Assembly: GCA_965221765.1 (NCBI GenBank)
Contig: OZ244911.1
Location: forward strand, 1,054,001 to 1,118,000
DNA: 64,000 nt
Source: Bin25 sp965221765
GTDB lineage: Bacteria; Bacteroidota; Bacteroidia; Flavobacteriales; Flavobacteriaceae
Direction of reading: 5' to 3'
Made by a program: the position numbers and the translations under genes. This document shows, in pieces, positions 37,772 to 46,809 of the stretch (position 1 is its first letter; the number at the start of each line of letters is the position of its first letter). The notes under the pieces were generated by a model. The model had not been told where the DNA came from, searched no databases, and was given only the letters and a program-made list of their open reading frames with translations.

Positions 37772-39688
37772 ATGTCAGAAAAATTAAAGTATGTACCACC
37801 AGGAAGATTAGAAAAGACTAGGCATGAAAAATTACATCTAGCGGTTTATCGAGAACCTGAAAAAGCATCCACAGATATCGCTAATTCCATTGCAGAGTTA
37901 ATTCGCTCAAAACAAAAAGAAAATAAACCATGTGTGTTGGGACTAGCCACGGGCAATAGTCCTCTCAATGTGTATAAAAAACTCATCCAATTGCATCAAA
38001 AAGAGGGATTGAGTTTTAAAAATGTAATCACCTTTAATCTTGATGAATATTTTCCAATAGCCCCTGGTGATGCCAACAGCTACTATCAATACATGCATTC
38101 AAACTTTTTTAATCATATCGATATTGATATCGCCAATACACATATTCCTAGAGGAGATATTTCTCAAAGTGAAATGCTAGAGCATTGCAATCATTATGAA
38201 AATAAAATCAAAAAAGCTGGAGGCATCGATTTGCAATTATTGGGAATTGGCCAAACGGGGCACATCGGATTTAATGAACCGGGATCTCATCTAAATTCTA
38301 GAACTCGATTGATCACGCTTGATTATTTGACCCGAAGAGATGCTGCAAAGGCTTTTGAAGGATTTGAAAATGTACCACGAAGAGCCATTACGATGGGGGT
38401 AAAAACCATCTTAGAGGCTCGCCGTGTATTCATTATGGCTTGGGGTGAAAATAAAGCTAAGATTGTTCGAAAAACAGTTGAAGAGTCTGAAACAGAAACA
38501 GTAACGGCTTCTTTTTTACAAGAACATACCAATACGACCTTTGTTCTTGATTTTCAAGCGGCATCTGAACTTACTCGATTTAAAACGCCATGGATTGTTA
38601 GTCAAGTCGATTGGGATGATCAAAAAATTCTTCATGCAGTGACTTGGTTATGTGGAAAAACCAATAAGGCGCTATTAAAATTATCGGATGAAGATTATAA
38701 CCAAAATAGTTTATCAGAACTCATTTCTACCCATGGACCATCCTATGATTTGAATATAAAGATGTTTAATCAATTGCAACATACCATTACTGGTTGGCCT
38801 GGAGGAAAACCCAATACCGATGATACCAATCGTCCAGAGCGATCGAGTCCTTCTCAAAAAAGGACGATTATTTTTAGTCCACATCCTGATGATGATGTGA
38901 TTTCGATGGGGGGATCTTTTGATCGATTGGTTACTCAAGGGCACCAAGTTCATATTGCATATCAAACTTCGGGGTCGGTCGCGGTAACTGATGAAGATGC
39001 CATACGTTTTCTCGAAGTCACATTAGATTTAAATCCCAAGCAAAGGAATCCCTATGTAGAACATTTGATAGAGTGTATCAAAAACAAAAATTTATCGCCT
39101 GAACAATTTCAAAGAGTCCTTCACCTTAAGGGCAATATTCGTAAAAGAGAATCTTTGGCGGCCACTCGTTATTTTGGACTTCCAGACCATCAAGTTCATT
39201 TTTTGAATTTACCTTTTTATGAAACTGGAAAAGCAATAAAAAATCCGTCATCGCAAAAAGATTTGGATATTGTTGTCGAATTAATTGATCGAATCAAGCC
39301 CCATCAAATTTTTGCGGCTGGTGACTTATCTGATCCTCATGGAACTCATCGGGTTTGTTTAAACATCATTTTTGATGCTTTAAAAGGATTAAAAACAAAA
39401 TCCTATATGAAAGATTGTTGGGTATGGCTATATCGAGGAGCCTGGGAAGAATGGGAATTACATCAAATCGACATGGCAGTTCCGATGAGTCCGGATCAAG
39501 TTTTAAGAAAACGAAAGGCTATTTTTTATCATGAAACTCAAAAAGATGGGGCCATGTTTCAAGGCAATGATGATCGTGAATTTTGGGTTCGTGCCGAAGA
39601 GAGAAATCGTACCACAGCAGAGCAATATCGTAACATGGGATTGGCAGAATATGCGGCCATGGAAGCTTTTAAAAGATACCATTATTAA
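37772..39688 (+). CDS. nagB: Glucosamine-6-phosphate deaminase fused to a PIG-L/LmbE deacetylase-like domain
   Basis: A 638-residue two-domain enzyme. Residues about 1-290 are NagB, turning glucosamine-6-phosphate into fructose-6-phosphate and ammonia: GLATGNSPLNVYKKL (phosphate loop), NLDEYFPI (catalytic Asp), and LLGIGQTGHIGFNEPGS with the active-site His. Residues about 365-638 are a LmbE/PIG-L-type zinc deacetylase: SPHPDDDVISMGG (about 370-382) and the metal His in DLSDPHGTHRVC (about 525-536). The fusion joins an N-deacetylase with the deaminase, so it may do two consecutive steps of amino-sugar use. The arrangement is known in Bacteroidota. It is monocistronic. Confidence 0.93.
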   Translation: MSEKLKYVPPGRLEKTRHEKLHLAVYREPEKASTDIANSIAELIRSKQKENKPCVLGLATGNSPLNVYKKLIQLHQKEGLSFKNVITFNLDEYFPIAPGDANSYYQYMHSNFFNHIDIDIANTHIPRGDISQSEMLEHCNHYENKIKKAGGIDLQLLGIGQTGHIGFNEPGSHLNSRTRLITLDYLTRRDAAKAFEGFENVPRRAITMGVKTILEARRVFIMAWGENKAKIVRKTVEESETETVTASFLQEHTNTTFVLDFQAASELTRFKTPWIVSQVDWDDQKILHAVTWLCGKTNKALLKLSDEDYNQNSLSELISTHGPSYDLNIKMFNQLQHTITGWPGGKPNTDDTNRPERSSPSQKRTIIFSPHPDDDVISMGGSFDRLVTQGHQVHIAYQTSGSVAVTDEDAIRFLEVTLDLNPKQRNPYVEHLIECIKNKNLSPEQFQRVLHLKGNIRKRESLAATRYFGLPDHQVHFLNLPFYETGKAIKNPSSQKDLDIVVELIDRIKPHQIFAAGDLSDPHGTHRVCLNIIFDALKGLKTKSYMKDCWVWLYRGAWEEWELHQIDMAVPMSPDQVLRKRKAIFYHETQKDGAMFQGNDDREFWVRAEERNRTTAEQYRNMGLAEYAAMEAFKRYHY

Positions 39689-40106
39689 TGGGATTATTTT
39701 AAATTCTAATGTTATATGCTTTAAGACGAGAATTTGGCAAGAAAGATTGAGGGGTCTATTCAATTAAATTAATGGTTTGATTCAAAGATTTTTACAAAAT
39801 ATTGCGAAATAGATTGTAGAGACGTCCGTTATTTTTTCAAGTAGAGGCAAAGTTTTTTCTAATTAGAAGGTTGATTTTCGAAATTGTCTACTAAGGTGAC
39901 AAAACGCAACGCTAGGTTCAACTCGCTAGTGCAACATGAGCCCATGTTGATTTTATCTTTCTACAAGAAGGAGGGTAGAACCAAAATCAGTACGTAATAG
40001 TACTCAAGTGAAAGTTTCAAACGAAACTTTGATGCTGTAATTCTGTTAGGATTTTATATTTTAGTGTTATCAAAATGATTAGTTATGCTTACAGACGAAG
40101 AAAAAA
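39689..40106. other. Gene-free stretch with three consecutive hairpins
   Basis: Three inverted repeats follow each other: CAACATG/CATGTTG at 39932-39949 (7 bp, 4-nt loop), AGTAC/GTACT at 39989-40004 (5 bp, 6-nt loop) and AAAGTTTC/GAAACTTT at 40011-40030 (8 bp, 4-nt loop). They lie between the nagB fusion gene and the start of the decayed accessory region. No open frame or known RNA family was recognised; the stretch could be a structured RNA, a recombination site or chance. Confidence 0.4.
39916..39938 (+). repeat. First copy of an imperfect 23-bp direct repeat
   Basis: Starts GTTCAACTCG and ends CTAGTGCAACATG. A second copy with 19 of 23 matches is at 45556-45578, about 5.6 kb away in the same orientation. 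The last 13 bases are identical in both. Confidence 0.5.
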
Positions 40107-40391
40107 ATGATTATTAATAAATCAGAAAAATTCAAGCCAGTATCTCTTGGCTGGGCAGATTACGGTATTGATGAAGACATACCTGCTTTGTTAGTTTCTT
40201 TCAGTGATCCTGTTGGAATAGAATTTTATGGTTTGTGGGAAGAGTTAGAAACGAAACTAAATAAACGATTTTGCATGATTAATTTCGCTGCTCTAACTGA
40301 AGAAAGATTAAAAGATATCATAAAATATACGGATATCTTTTATAGAAATGAAGAAAAAAATCATAGGTTCGCATCGGCTATTTCGTATTGA
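40107..40391 (+). pseudogene. MntA-like nucleotidyltransferase antitoxin, active site lost
   Basis: The later part, LLVSFSDPVGIEFYGLWEELE (about residues 28-48, shown in part), is typical of small MNT nucleotidyltransferases that act as antitoxins to HEPN toxins. In that family the segment just before it holds the catalytic G-S-x-x-R-G...S-D-I-D-L motif. Here the corresponding bases read GWADYGIDEDIPAL, so the motif is destroyed, probably by indels. It is followed by a broken HEPN gene, as in MntA-HepT operons. Confidence 0.6.
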
Positions 40392-40886
40392 AAAAAGTAT
40401 TGACTTTATTAATCAATATATTAAAAAATGGGGGATAGATAATCACGAAACAATTCAAAATAATCGAAAGCTTAGAAATAACATTAAGATGGCAATCATT
40501 GATATTGGTAATGATTGTGTTAATCTTTCAGAGGATATTAAAACCCATACAATAAAACAATAAGGTGGGGTTTTTATAAAACAGAACGGAACAAAGCTTT
40601 GCATCAAGTTGAAAGCTACGATTTACTCGTAGCATGGGATATGATTAAAAATGATTATCCTATTCTAAAAAAAGTTCTTCAAAAAATAATAAAAGAAATG
40701 AGTTTACTCCCAGGGAAAGATGCTTTTGAACCTATTGAAAAATCAAAAGAAAAGTTGTTTTCGATCGATGGTGTTTTCAGAACTGAACAAGAAATTCAAT
40801 TTGCTATATCTCCTAATAAAGCCACAAGAGATAAAGCGTTTAAACATGCAAAAGAAACCATAGTAGAAACACAAAAACAACAATAA
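40348..40886 (+). pseudogene. HepT-like HEPN ribonuclease toxin, frameshifted
   Basis: The first frame (40348-40563) encodes the N-terminal HEPN helices (HRLFRIEKSIDFINQYI, LRNNIKMAIIDIGNDCVNLSED). The second, from about 40566, continues with RNKALHQ and SYDLLVAWDMIKNDYPILKKVL, where RNKALH is the R-x4-H toxin motif and the end matches HepT. One frameshift near 40563 separates them. After the HEPN end the second frame runs on to 40886 with about 60 extra residues of unknown nature. The gene start overlaps the MNT remnant by 44 nt. Both members of the pair are thus dead. Confidence 0.6.
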
Positions 40887-41029
40887 AACTTCAAAACAGT
40901 CTCCCCATAATTGAGGACTAGTAATTTTACATGAAAAATATTGGGACCTAATTGTTAATTTGGTATATAGTTTCTTTATCAGTTTTATAAAGAATCAGGC
41001 AAACATAGTTGTATTCACCATTTAAAAAA

Positions 41030-41515
41030 GTGTCCAACAAGAAAAGCTCAAGATGAATACAAATACAAGGAAAAAGCTATCCAAGAAGGCACAATCGAAT
41101 TTTTCAGAACTTCTTTTAATTCATATGCATTTTTATCGAAGATCACACGGTCCCAATACCACCATCTAAAATAAAAGGTGATAAAAAGTATGACGATAGA
41201 ATGACTTAAATATGTAAAGGATTATGTGAAAACACACAAGAATGAGACGGCAGAGAACTTATAAAAAAGAAGACAAAATATAATCCCTACTCACCATTGA
41301 AGTGAACGCTTGAAACTAACAGACCTAAAAAATATCCTTGAAATTGACTCACAGTAGATTAATCCCATTCCAACTAAAATGCATCTTTTCGACGATGTCA
41401 TTACAACTAGAGCTTATTTTAGGGCAGGTAAAGAAACTCTACAAAACCATATTTCCAATCTTGTAGTTATTGGAATATTCATCGCAAGAGTGACTAGATG
41501 ACAAAACCAATCAAC
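41030..41515 (+). pseudogene. Decayed phosphoribosyltransferase-like protein
   Basis: Pieces in different frames fit a ComF/amidophosphoribosyltransferase-like family: PPSKIKGDKKYDDRM near 41160-41205 and, near 41390-41500, LFDDVITTRAYFRAGKETLQNHISN then VVIGIFIARV. The latter is the PRPP-binding D-D-V-I-T-T-G motif, with G changed to R. Several stops and shifts lie between. The neighbouring 40887-41029 and 41516-41617 show nothing else. Confidence 0.5.
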
Positions 41516-41617
41516 AAATGAGTAGACAGCCATTTATCAAAAACACCTTGACCAATATGAACTTTGTTTTCTGAATGAATTCCACTATGTCATCGCCATG
41601 GGTATTACTATTTGCCT

Positions 41618-42877
41618 TTAGTAAAGGATGATTTGATCTAATATTTTACTTCTCACATTGAGTTTGTAAATAGTACTTAGTTCTCTGTGAGGATAAACTC
41701 GGTTACTTAGAAAAATCATAAAGCAATCGTATTGGGGATCAACCCAGACAAGAATTCCGGTAAATCCACTATGTCCATAACTACTTGGTGAAGCCCATTG
41801 AGAAGGGTATGTTTGTTGCCCCGTCTCTTTTAAAATAGGTTTATCAAAACCAAGCCCTCGTCGATTGTCTGTTTGAGGAAATATTCTAGAAGTAAATCGT
41901 TCAACCGTTTCAGATTGGAGATACTGTTGATAATGATACATCCCCTTGTTTAATAGCATTTCCAAAAGTACTGAAAGGGATTCGGCATTGGCAAACAAGC
42001 CGGCATTGGTCGATAGTTTGCCCATCAAAGCAGCAGCTTCATCATGAACCCACCCATGAACCAGCGTTTTTCGAAATAAAGTATCTTTTTCAGTGGGGAC
42101 GATTTCCTCTAGGGGAAAATATTCTCCAGCTCTAAACGTAATTCGTTTTAACTCGAGTGGTTTATAGAAATGAAGATCTAAAAAATCATCGATACTCATC
42201 CCTGCCAAACGTTCAACCAATTCAGGCAACAGAAAAAACCAAAGCCCTGAATATTTATATTCTCCAATCGTGGGAAGCTCAGAATCTTTGATTCGCCTGA
42301 TGACTGTCTTGTAATAATTTTTATGAACAAAAAGAGACGTGCTTATTTGGTAAGGAAAACGTTTGGATATTCTATTGGATAGGGTTCGAGCTTTGAGTTG
42401 GCCATTCTTTTTATACAACATCTTATGATGCTCAATAGATGGAATCCATCCAGCACTATGGGTCAGTAATTGGATAAAAGTGGTTTCCTTTTTATTACTT
42501 CTTTTTAAATAAGGAAGATAGTCTGAAAGGGGAGCCTCTAAATCAATAGGATAGAGTTCGTACAACTTCATAAAGGCCAAAGTCCCGGCTAAAATCTTGG
42601 TGACCGATGCCAAATCATATAAATCCTGTGTGGATACTTTGCGGATGGAATCATAGGTGTGATAACCATAGGCCTTGTTTAGTCGAATTTCACCGTTTTT
42701 ATATAGCAGTATTTGAGCACCAGGAAAAGCTTTTTGTTTGATGGCATCTTGCATGATAGAATCGACACGATGTTCTAATAGGGAAGATTTTGGAATCCAT
42801 TTCGATTGAGACCATCCCCAGCCCATACAAGCGATAAAAAATAGATAACTCAGTATTTTACCAAGTGATTTAGGCAT
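41618..42877 (-). CDS. Secreted serine hydrolase (class C beta-lactamase/esterase family)
   Basis: A 419-residue protein with an N-terminal hydrophobic segment (about 8-23) for export. The catalytic S-x-x-K is S91-V-T-K94 in DLASVTKILAG. The second motif, normally Y-x-N, reads YKYSGLW near 197. The third is GHSGFTGI (H-x-G) near 380. The family includes beta-lactamases, D-aminopeptidases and esterases, and substrate cannot be inferred. It is the only intact gene in 39.7-44.3 kb and may belong to the core genome on the far side of a decayed insertion. Confidence 0.85.
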   Translation of the reverse strand: MPKSLGKILSYLFFIACMGWGWSQSKWIPKSSLLEHRVDSIMQDAIKQKAFPGAQILLYKNGEIRLNKAYGYHTYDSIRKVSTQDLYDLASVTKILAGTLAFMKLYELYPIDLEAPLSDYLPYLKRSNKKETTFIQLLTHSAGWIPSIEHHKMLYKKNGQLKARTLSNRISKRFPYQISTSLFVHKNYYKTVIRRIKDSELPTIGEYKYSGLWFFLLPELVERLAGMSIDDFLDLHFYKPLELKRITFRAGEYFPLEEIVPTEKDTLFRKTLVHGWVHDEAAALMGKLSTNAGLFANAESLSVLLEMLLNKGMYHYQQYLQSETVERFTSRIFPQTDNRRGLGFDKPILKETGQQTYPSQWASPSSYGHSGFTGILVWVDPQYDCFMIFLSNRVYPHRELSTIYKLNVRSKILDQIILY

Positions 42878-43290
42878 CAGTTACGGATTGTTTTAAAAAG
42901 ATAAAGTAAAGGTATTTTATTCAAATCAATTTGTAAGTATTGGATACCAAACGAGAACAGTTGTTGTATTTTATAGTGCAATAATAAGGACTAGTTTCAA
43001 CTTCGTAAAATAGCATCTACATATTTTTTATGATAGGCATTCATCGTTCTTAATTCAGAAGCCTATACGATATTCTAGAAAAACATTTCTGTTTTTAATA
43101 AACTTGGTACTAAGAACTTTCAATAGACATAATCATTTTTGACGCCACTGCCAATCCTATGGGGATATAAATTCATATCTTGAGAGTTTGCTAAAAAACC
43201 AGGAAAAAGTCCAGAAATTTAGTTTTAATCCCCCAAGATATACCAAAGATAGTTAGCTTTAATTTGAGGTTCAACCGATTTTATCTAGTA
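42878..43290. other. 413-bp stretch without a recognisable gene
   Basis: It lies upstream of the serine hydrolase and before the DUF1549 remnant. No coherent open frame in either strand and no repeat or RNA was recognised. Confidence 0.3.
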
Positions 43291-43299
43291 GACTGATAT

Positions 43300-43970
43300 C
43301 CAATGATGGAATCTTCTGATAAAACTCATAGAGTTCTGTTTGAAGTAGAACATGGTGAAGTGATTCGAAGAATTTTTTCTTCAGATTCTCAAATTCAAAT
43401 GCCTACCATCTGATTCATCTTTGAGTTTGACCCCAATTGAAAAGCAAATTATTCAACTAGGGATTCAACAGAGCCCGCTGACAACGAGCACTGGGCTTAC
43501 AGGCCATCTAAACAACTCGACATCAAGGCAACTATACCCCTAAGAACTCAATGAAATCGATTGGTGTTATTTTATTGGTCAAAAAATATATCAAAATGAT
43601 GGTCAATCATCCCAGTCATCGGATTAAGAAACTCTCTTTAGCGTGTTGATTTTCATATTATTACATTATGACCTTCCATAGAACAAACAATGCTTTTTTG
43701 GCTGATGAGTCTGAAAATGGCTATGAAAAAGTAAGCGATAAACTACTATATTTAGTGCATTATGGGGAACAAATAATCTCTATTTGGTTCGATATAGTAC
43801 GCTATGCGGATATTCAGTGGATATCAAGATGATGTAGAACAATTTATGTGGCCTTGGTGGGATAGGATGGTTCATGTTTTCAATTAAGAGTTTGCCTGAT
43901 GACTAATTTATGACACGACCATCAGCAGGAGATGTATTGACCAATGCTAGTTATTGATAGTTGCTTTTGG
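43300..43970 (+). pseudogene. Decayed DUF1549-type (planctomycete-like cytochrome c) protein
   Basis: Scattered through the three plus-strand frames are ordered pieces of a DUF1549/DUF1553 protein: EVEHGEVIRRIFSSDS at about 43345, DNEHWAYRPSKQ at 43480 (the HWAYRP start), YEKV..DKLL..HYGEQ at 43725, DIVRYADIQ at about 43790 and HVFN...AGDVLTNASY at 43875-43950. At least five shifts or stops interrupt it. Such genes are usual in Planctomycetes and some Saprospiria-like Bacteroidota. Directly after it GSEKFSQTQKSDFDI (43972-44015) resembles a nucleotidyltransferase motif, perhaps another scrap. Confidence 0.55.
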
Positions 43971-44389
43971 AAGTGAAAAATTCAGTCAAACTCAAAAAAG
44001 TGATTTTGATATTCCTATCAAAACACGAGAGATGAACCAACTATCGGACTGTTTTTAAAAAATAGGCGTTCTTCCTCTAAGGCATGATAATGCAGGAGCG
44101 TCTAGTTGGGTTTTTGTGAGTGAAATATTTTTATGCGAATAAGGGGGTATTCCCCTCAATATCTAAAGTTAGTGATGATTTGAAAAAATTTTGTTCGTTT
44201 TTGGTCGTTCAAACATATATAAATGCCATAGAAGAACTGAAAAACGCACTGCTCCAAGTCAATATCATTAAAAAGGAAAGTTCAAGATTCGGTTTGATGA
44301 AAATGTTAATAGATCTGAAATAACTGAAAAACGGTTGCGAAAAATGTCTTAAATGAAAAGAAAGCTTTTCCGGAGTTCTTAACTTTGAT

Positions 44390-45511
44390 ATGATGTTAAA
44401 ATCTAGTAAGAGTCAGGTTCGTTATGGTATTGAAAGAGATAAAGCAAGATACTTTCATGGAAGAAAAGAAGAAATAAGCCGTTTTAAAGACTTAATGGTT
44501 GAAAGTAAAATAAAAAATATAGGGAGTAGCTTTTTAGTTCAAGGGTCTCCAGGTGTTGGAAAAACGGCATTATTGGAAGAGTGTAAAAAAATAGCTAAAA
44601 AATCACGATGGACCATTGTAGATATTGGTATTGGAACCCTTATGAATGAAATCGATTTTTTTTATCGCATAACAAAAAATAAAGATCCTAAAACGGTAAT
44701 TCAATCTCAAGAAATTAATCTTGGTCTTTGGAAGGCTAGTTTGACGACAAAGACAAGAGAAGAAATAAACTATGTTAATGAAGAACTAGTAAAATCTACG
44801 CCATTACTATTGGTGTTAGATGAAGCTCAAGTTTTAGGTATTGATGGTGTCGTTTCAACTGAAAATAAAGCGAAGGTTGTTGAATTTTTAAAACAATATC
44901 ACAATTTACAATCAAAAAAAGGGTTTATTATGCTGTTTGGAGGCTTAGGAATGACAAAAGATATTCTTCAAAGTTTTGGTCTTTCTAGATTTAACTCAGA
45001 ATATACCATTAATTTACAGAAATTAGAGAAACAAGCCGAACGAAATATTATTGAAGATTGGATTAAAAAAGAAGCCAAAGCCAAAGGAAATCCAGAAGAT
45101 TGGATTGACAAAATATCAACAAGAACATATCAATGGCCTCGACATATCATTTCGTATTGTAATGCCATACATAACCAGTTGCTTGACTCTAAAGCATTAT
45201 CTCAAGAAAATCTTAATAATGTTTTAGAAAAAGGAGATGCATTAAAAAAAGTTTACTACGAACAGCGATGTACGGGATTGTTAATCGAAGATTGTGAAGC
45301 GGTTGCTAGTGCGATTAAAACGCTTCCTAAATTTTTTAGAAAAAGTGAAGTGATTCATTTTTTTACAAAAGAAGAGTCCTTATTAAAACCTGAAGAATTA
45401 TTTCAAACTTGTCTGTCAAGAGGGATTTTTCATCTCAATAATAATCGTCTTTTTTCTGTCCCTATTCCTTCATTTAAAACTTGGCTCATCGATGAGTATA
45501 GTCGAAACTAA
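44390..45511 (+). CDS. AAA ATPase, paralogue A of a convergent pair
   Basis: A 373-residue P-loop ATPase of the Orc1/Cdc6-like or archaeal-ATPase type. FHGRKEE (about 22-28) is the box before the core. The Walker A GSPGVGKT is at 52-59, Walker B LLLVLDEAQ near 140, a sensor-like GGLGMTKDIL near 185, and YQWPRHIISYCNA near 248. The C-terminal 110 residues look like a winged-helix region. It shares order and motifs with the gene at 45676-46809, to which it converges. No partner gene reveals its function; such ATPases occur in defence and mobile regions. ATG at 44390 or 44393 is possible. Confidence 0.7.
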   Translation: MMLKSSKSQVRYGIERDKARYFHGRKEEISRFKDLMVESKIKNIGSSFLVQGSPGVGKTALLEECKKIAKKSRWTIVDIGIGTLMNEIDFFYRITKNKDPKTVIQSQEINLGLWKASLTTKTREEINYVNEELVKSTPLLLVLDEAQVLGIDGVVSTENKAKVVEFLKQYHNLQSKKGFIMLFGGLGMTKDILQSFGLSRFNSEYTINLQKLEKQAERNIIEDWIKKEAKAKGNPEDWIDKISTRTYQWPRHIISYCNAIHNQLLDSKALSQENLNNVLEKGDALKKVYYEQRCTGLLIEDCEAVASAIKTLPKFFRKSEVIHFFTKEESLLKPEELFQTCLSRGIFHLNNNRLFSVPIPSFKTWLIDEYSRN

Positions 45512-45551
45512 ATCATTTTCAGCCAATTTGAAAAAGCAAAAAATAAGACTA

Positions 45552-45579
45552 CCATGTTCAAGGATCTAGTGCAACATGG
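45552..45579. terminator. Hairpin between the convergent AAA genes, containing repeat copy 2
   Basis: CCATGTT at 45552-45558 pairs with AACATGG at 45573-45579 across a 14-nt loop. It contains the second copy of the 23-bp repeat (45556-45578). Placed between two converging stops it could end transcription both ways, though no good T run follows. Confidence 0.35.
45556..45578 (+). repeat. Second copy of the imperfect 23-bp direct repeat
   Basis: Starts GTTCAAGGAT and ends CTAGTGCAACATG, matching 39916-39938 at 19 of 23 positions. It lies in the gap between the convergent AAA ATPase genes. Confidence 0.5.
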
Positions 45580-45675
45580 CAATTCTTTCAATCAATATTC
45601 TTTTTTACCATATTTCCTTTCTGCACTCTATGTTTTCCAAATCTTAATTTGATATCAGTTGGATTGTTTAGAAAG

Positions 45676-46809
45676 TTATTTTTCATTTCCAAAGTATTGG
45701 ATAAACCAATCCTTCATTGAAGGAACCGAGATACTATATTTCATATCATTTCTTTGACGGAAAATACCAGAATGCCAAGATTTTTGAAATAAATCTTCTG
45801 ATTTTTCTGTGGAAAGTGTTCTCTCAAAAAATGGAATGATATCTCTATCCGAAAAAGATTCAATATCTTTTTGGGTTTTTAGAAAATCAACAATCAATTC
45901 CACTTCACTATGGCTAAAGCCGTCCATTCTCGATTTATAGTATTCAAACCTTGAATTTTTACCTTCTTCTAAAACAATTTTTAATCCCTCATTAGTTAAT
46001 TTGTTGCCATGTTCTTCTAAAAAATGAACGGCATGAACCCCATAGGAAGCAATATGCCTTGGCCATTGATAGGTTTGTTCTGATATTTTATCAATCCAAT
46101 GATTTAAATTAGAATCATTCTTATTCACATGACCTTCTTGAACTAACCAATCATAAATGATTTTTCGTTCTGATAATTTATCTATAGCTTGTAAATTAAT
46201 CACAGATGATGTCGCAAACCTTGATATTCCATAATCTTTTAATATTTCTCTTGTCCTTCCTAGTCCACTAAATAATAAAACAACAGAACTCTTTGATTTT
46301 CTTTTTTTATTATGAATATTATCCAGCACCTCCATAATCACACTTTTTTGTGCTTTTGTAATATTATCTTGATTTAAATTTTGTGCTTCATCCAACACCA
46401 TAATAGTTGGGTTTTTAATGGCATTTAATGTTTTAATAAAGGTATGATGATTGATTTCAAGTTCCATTCCAAGACCGACTGTTCCGACTTCTGGATGTGT
46501 AATGCTTGGATTTAAGCCTATCTTTTCTTTTCCCCAAAATTTCCAAAAATGTTCTCTGCCTAGACGTTTTCTAAAATCTTTAATATTATAGAGTGTCGAA
46601 ATATCGATAACCACAGTATTCCATCCTTGTTTTTCTGCTAAATCACAACAATGCTCCCATAAAGTTGTTTTACCAACACCTGGTGATCCTTGAATTAAAA
46701 AAGAAGTTCTTGATTTATCTTTTATCAGACGATTTAAGAAAAATCTAAATTGTTTCTTTTCTTTTTCTCTTCCATGAAAAAACTTTTTCGATCCTCTGTC
46801 TAGTGCCAT
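45676..46809 (-). CDS. AAA ATPase, paralogue B of a convergent pair
   Basis: A 377-residue P-loop ATPase like its convergent neighbour: FFHGREKE at 10-17, Walker A GSPGVGKT at 41-48, Walker B IMVLDEAQN near 137, FSGLGRTREILKDYGISRFA near 180-200, and YQWPRHIASYG near 250. The C-terminal third again looks like a DNA-binding winged helix (SDRDIIPFFERTL). The two proteins are diverged paralogues, which points to an old duplication with both copies kept. Function unknown. Confidence 0.7.
   Translation of the reverse strand: MALDRGSKKFFHGREKEKKQFRFFLNRLIKDKSRTSFLIQGSPGVGKTTLWEHCCDLAEKQGWNTVVIDISTLYNIKDFRKRLGREHFWKFWGKEKIGLNPSITHPEVGTVGLGMELEINHHTFIKTLNAIKNPTIMVLDEAQNLNQDNITKAQKSVIMEVLDNIHNKKRKSKSSVVLLFSGLGRTREILKDYGISRFATSSVINLQAIDKLSERKIIYDWLVQEGHVNKNDSNLNHWIDKISEQTYQWPRHIASYGVHAVHFLEEHGNKLTNEGLKIVLEEGKNSRFEYYKSRMDGFSHSEVELIVDFLKTQKDIESFSDRDIIPFFERTLSTEKSEDLFQKSWHSGIFRQRNDMKYSISVPSMKDWFIQYFGNEK

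Noticed and set aside
39900..40060. CRISPR array or integron cassette site
   Set aside because: The three hairpins differ in sequence and spacing, no spacers recur and no integrase or cas gene is near; attC core boxes could not be placed.
44120..44323. 67-codon open frame (VKYFYANKGVFPSIS...)
   Set aside because: It has a GTG start in decayed surroundings and no recognisable domain; it is more likely part of the ruined DUF1549/nucleotidyltransferase stretch.
44390..46809. TniB/MuB-type transposition ATPases
   Set aside because: No transposase with a DDE motif and no terminal repeats were found beside them.
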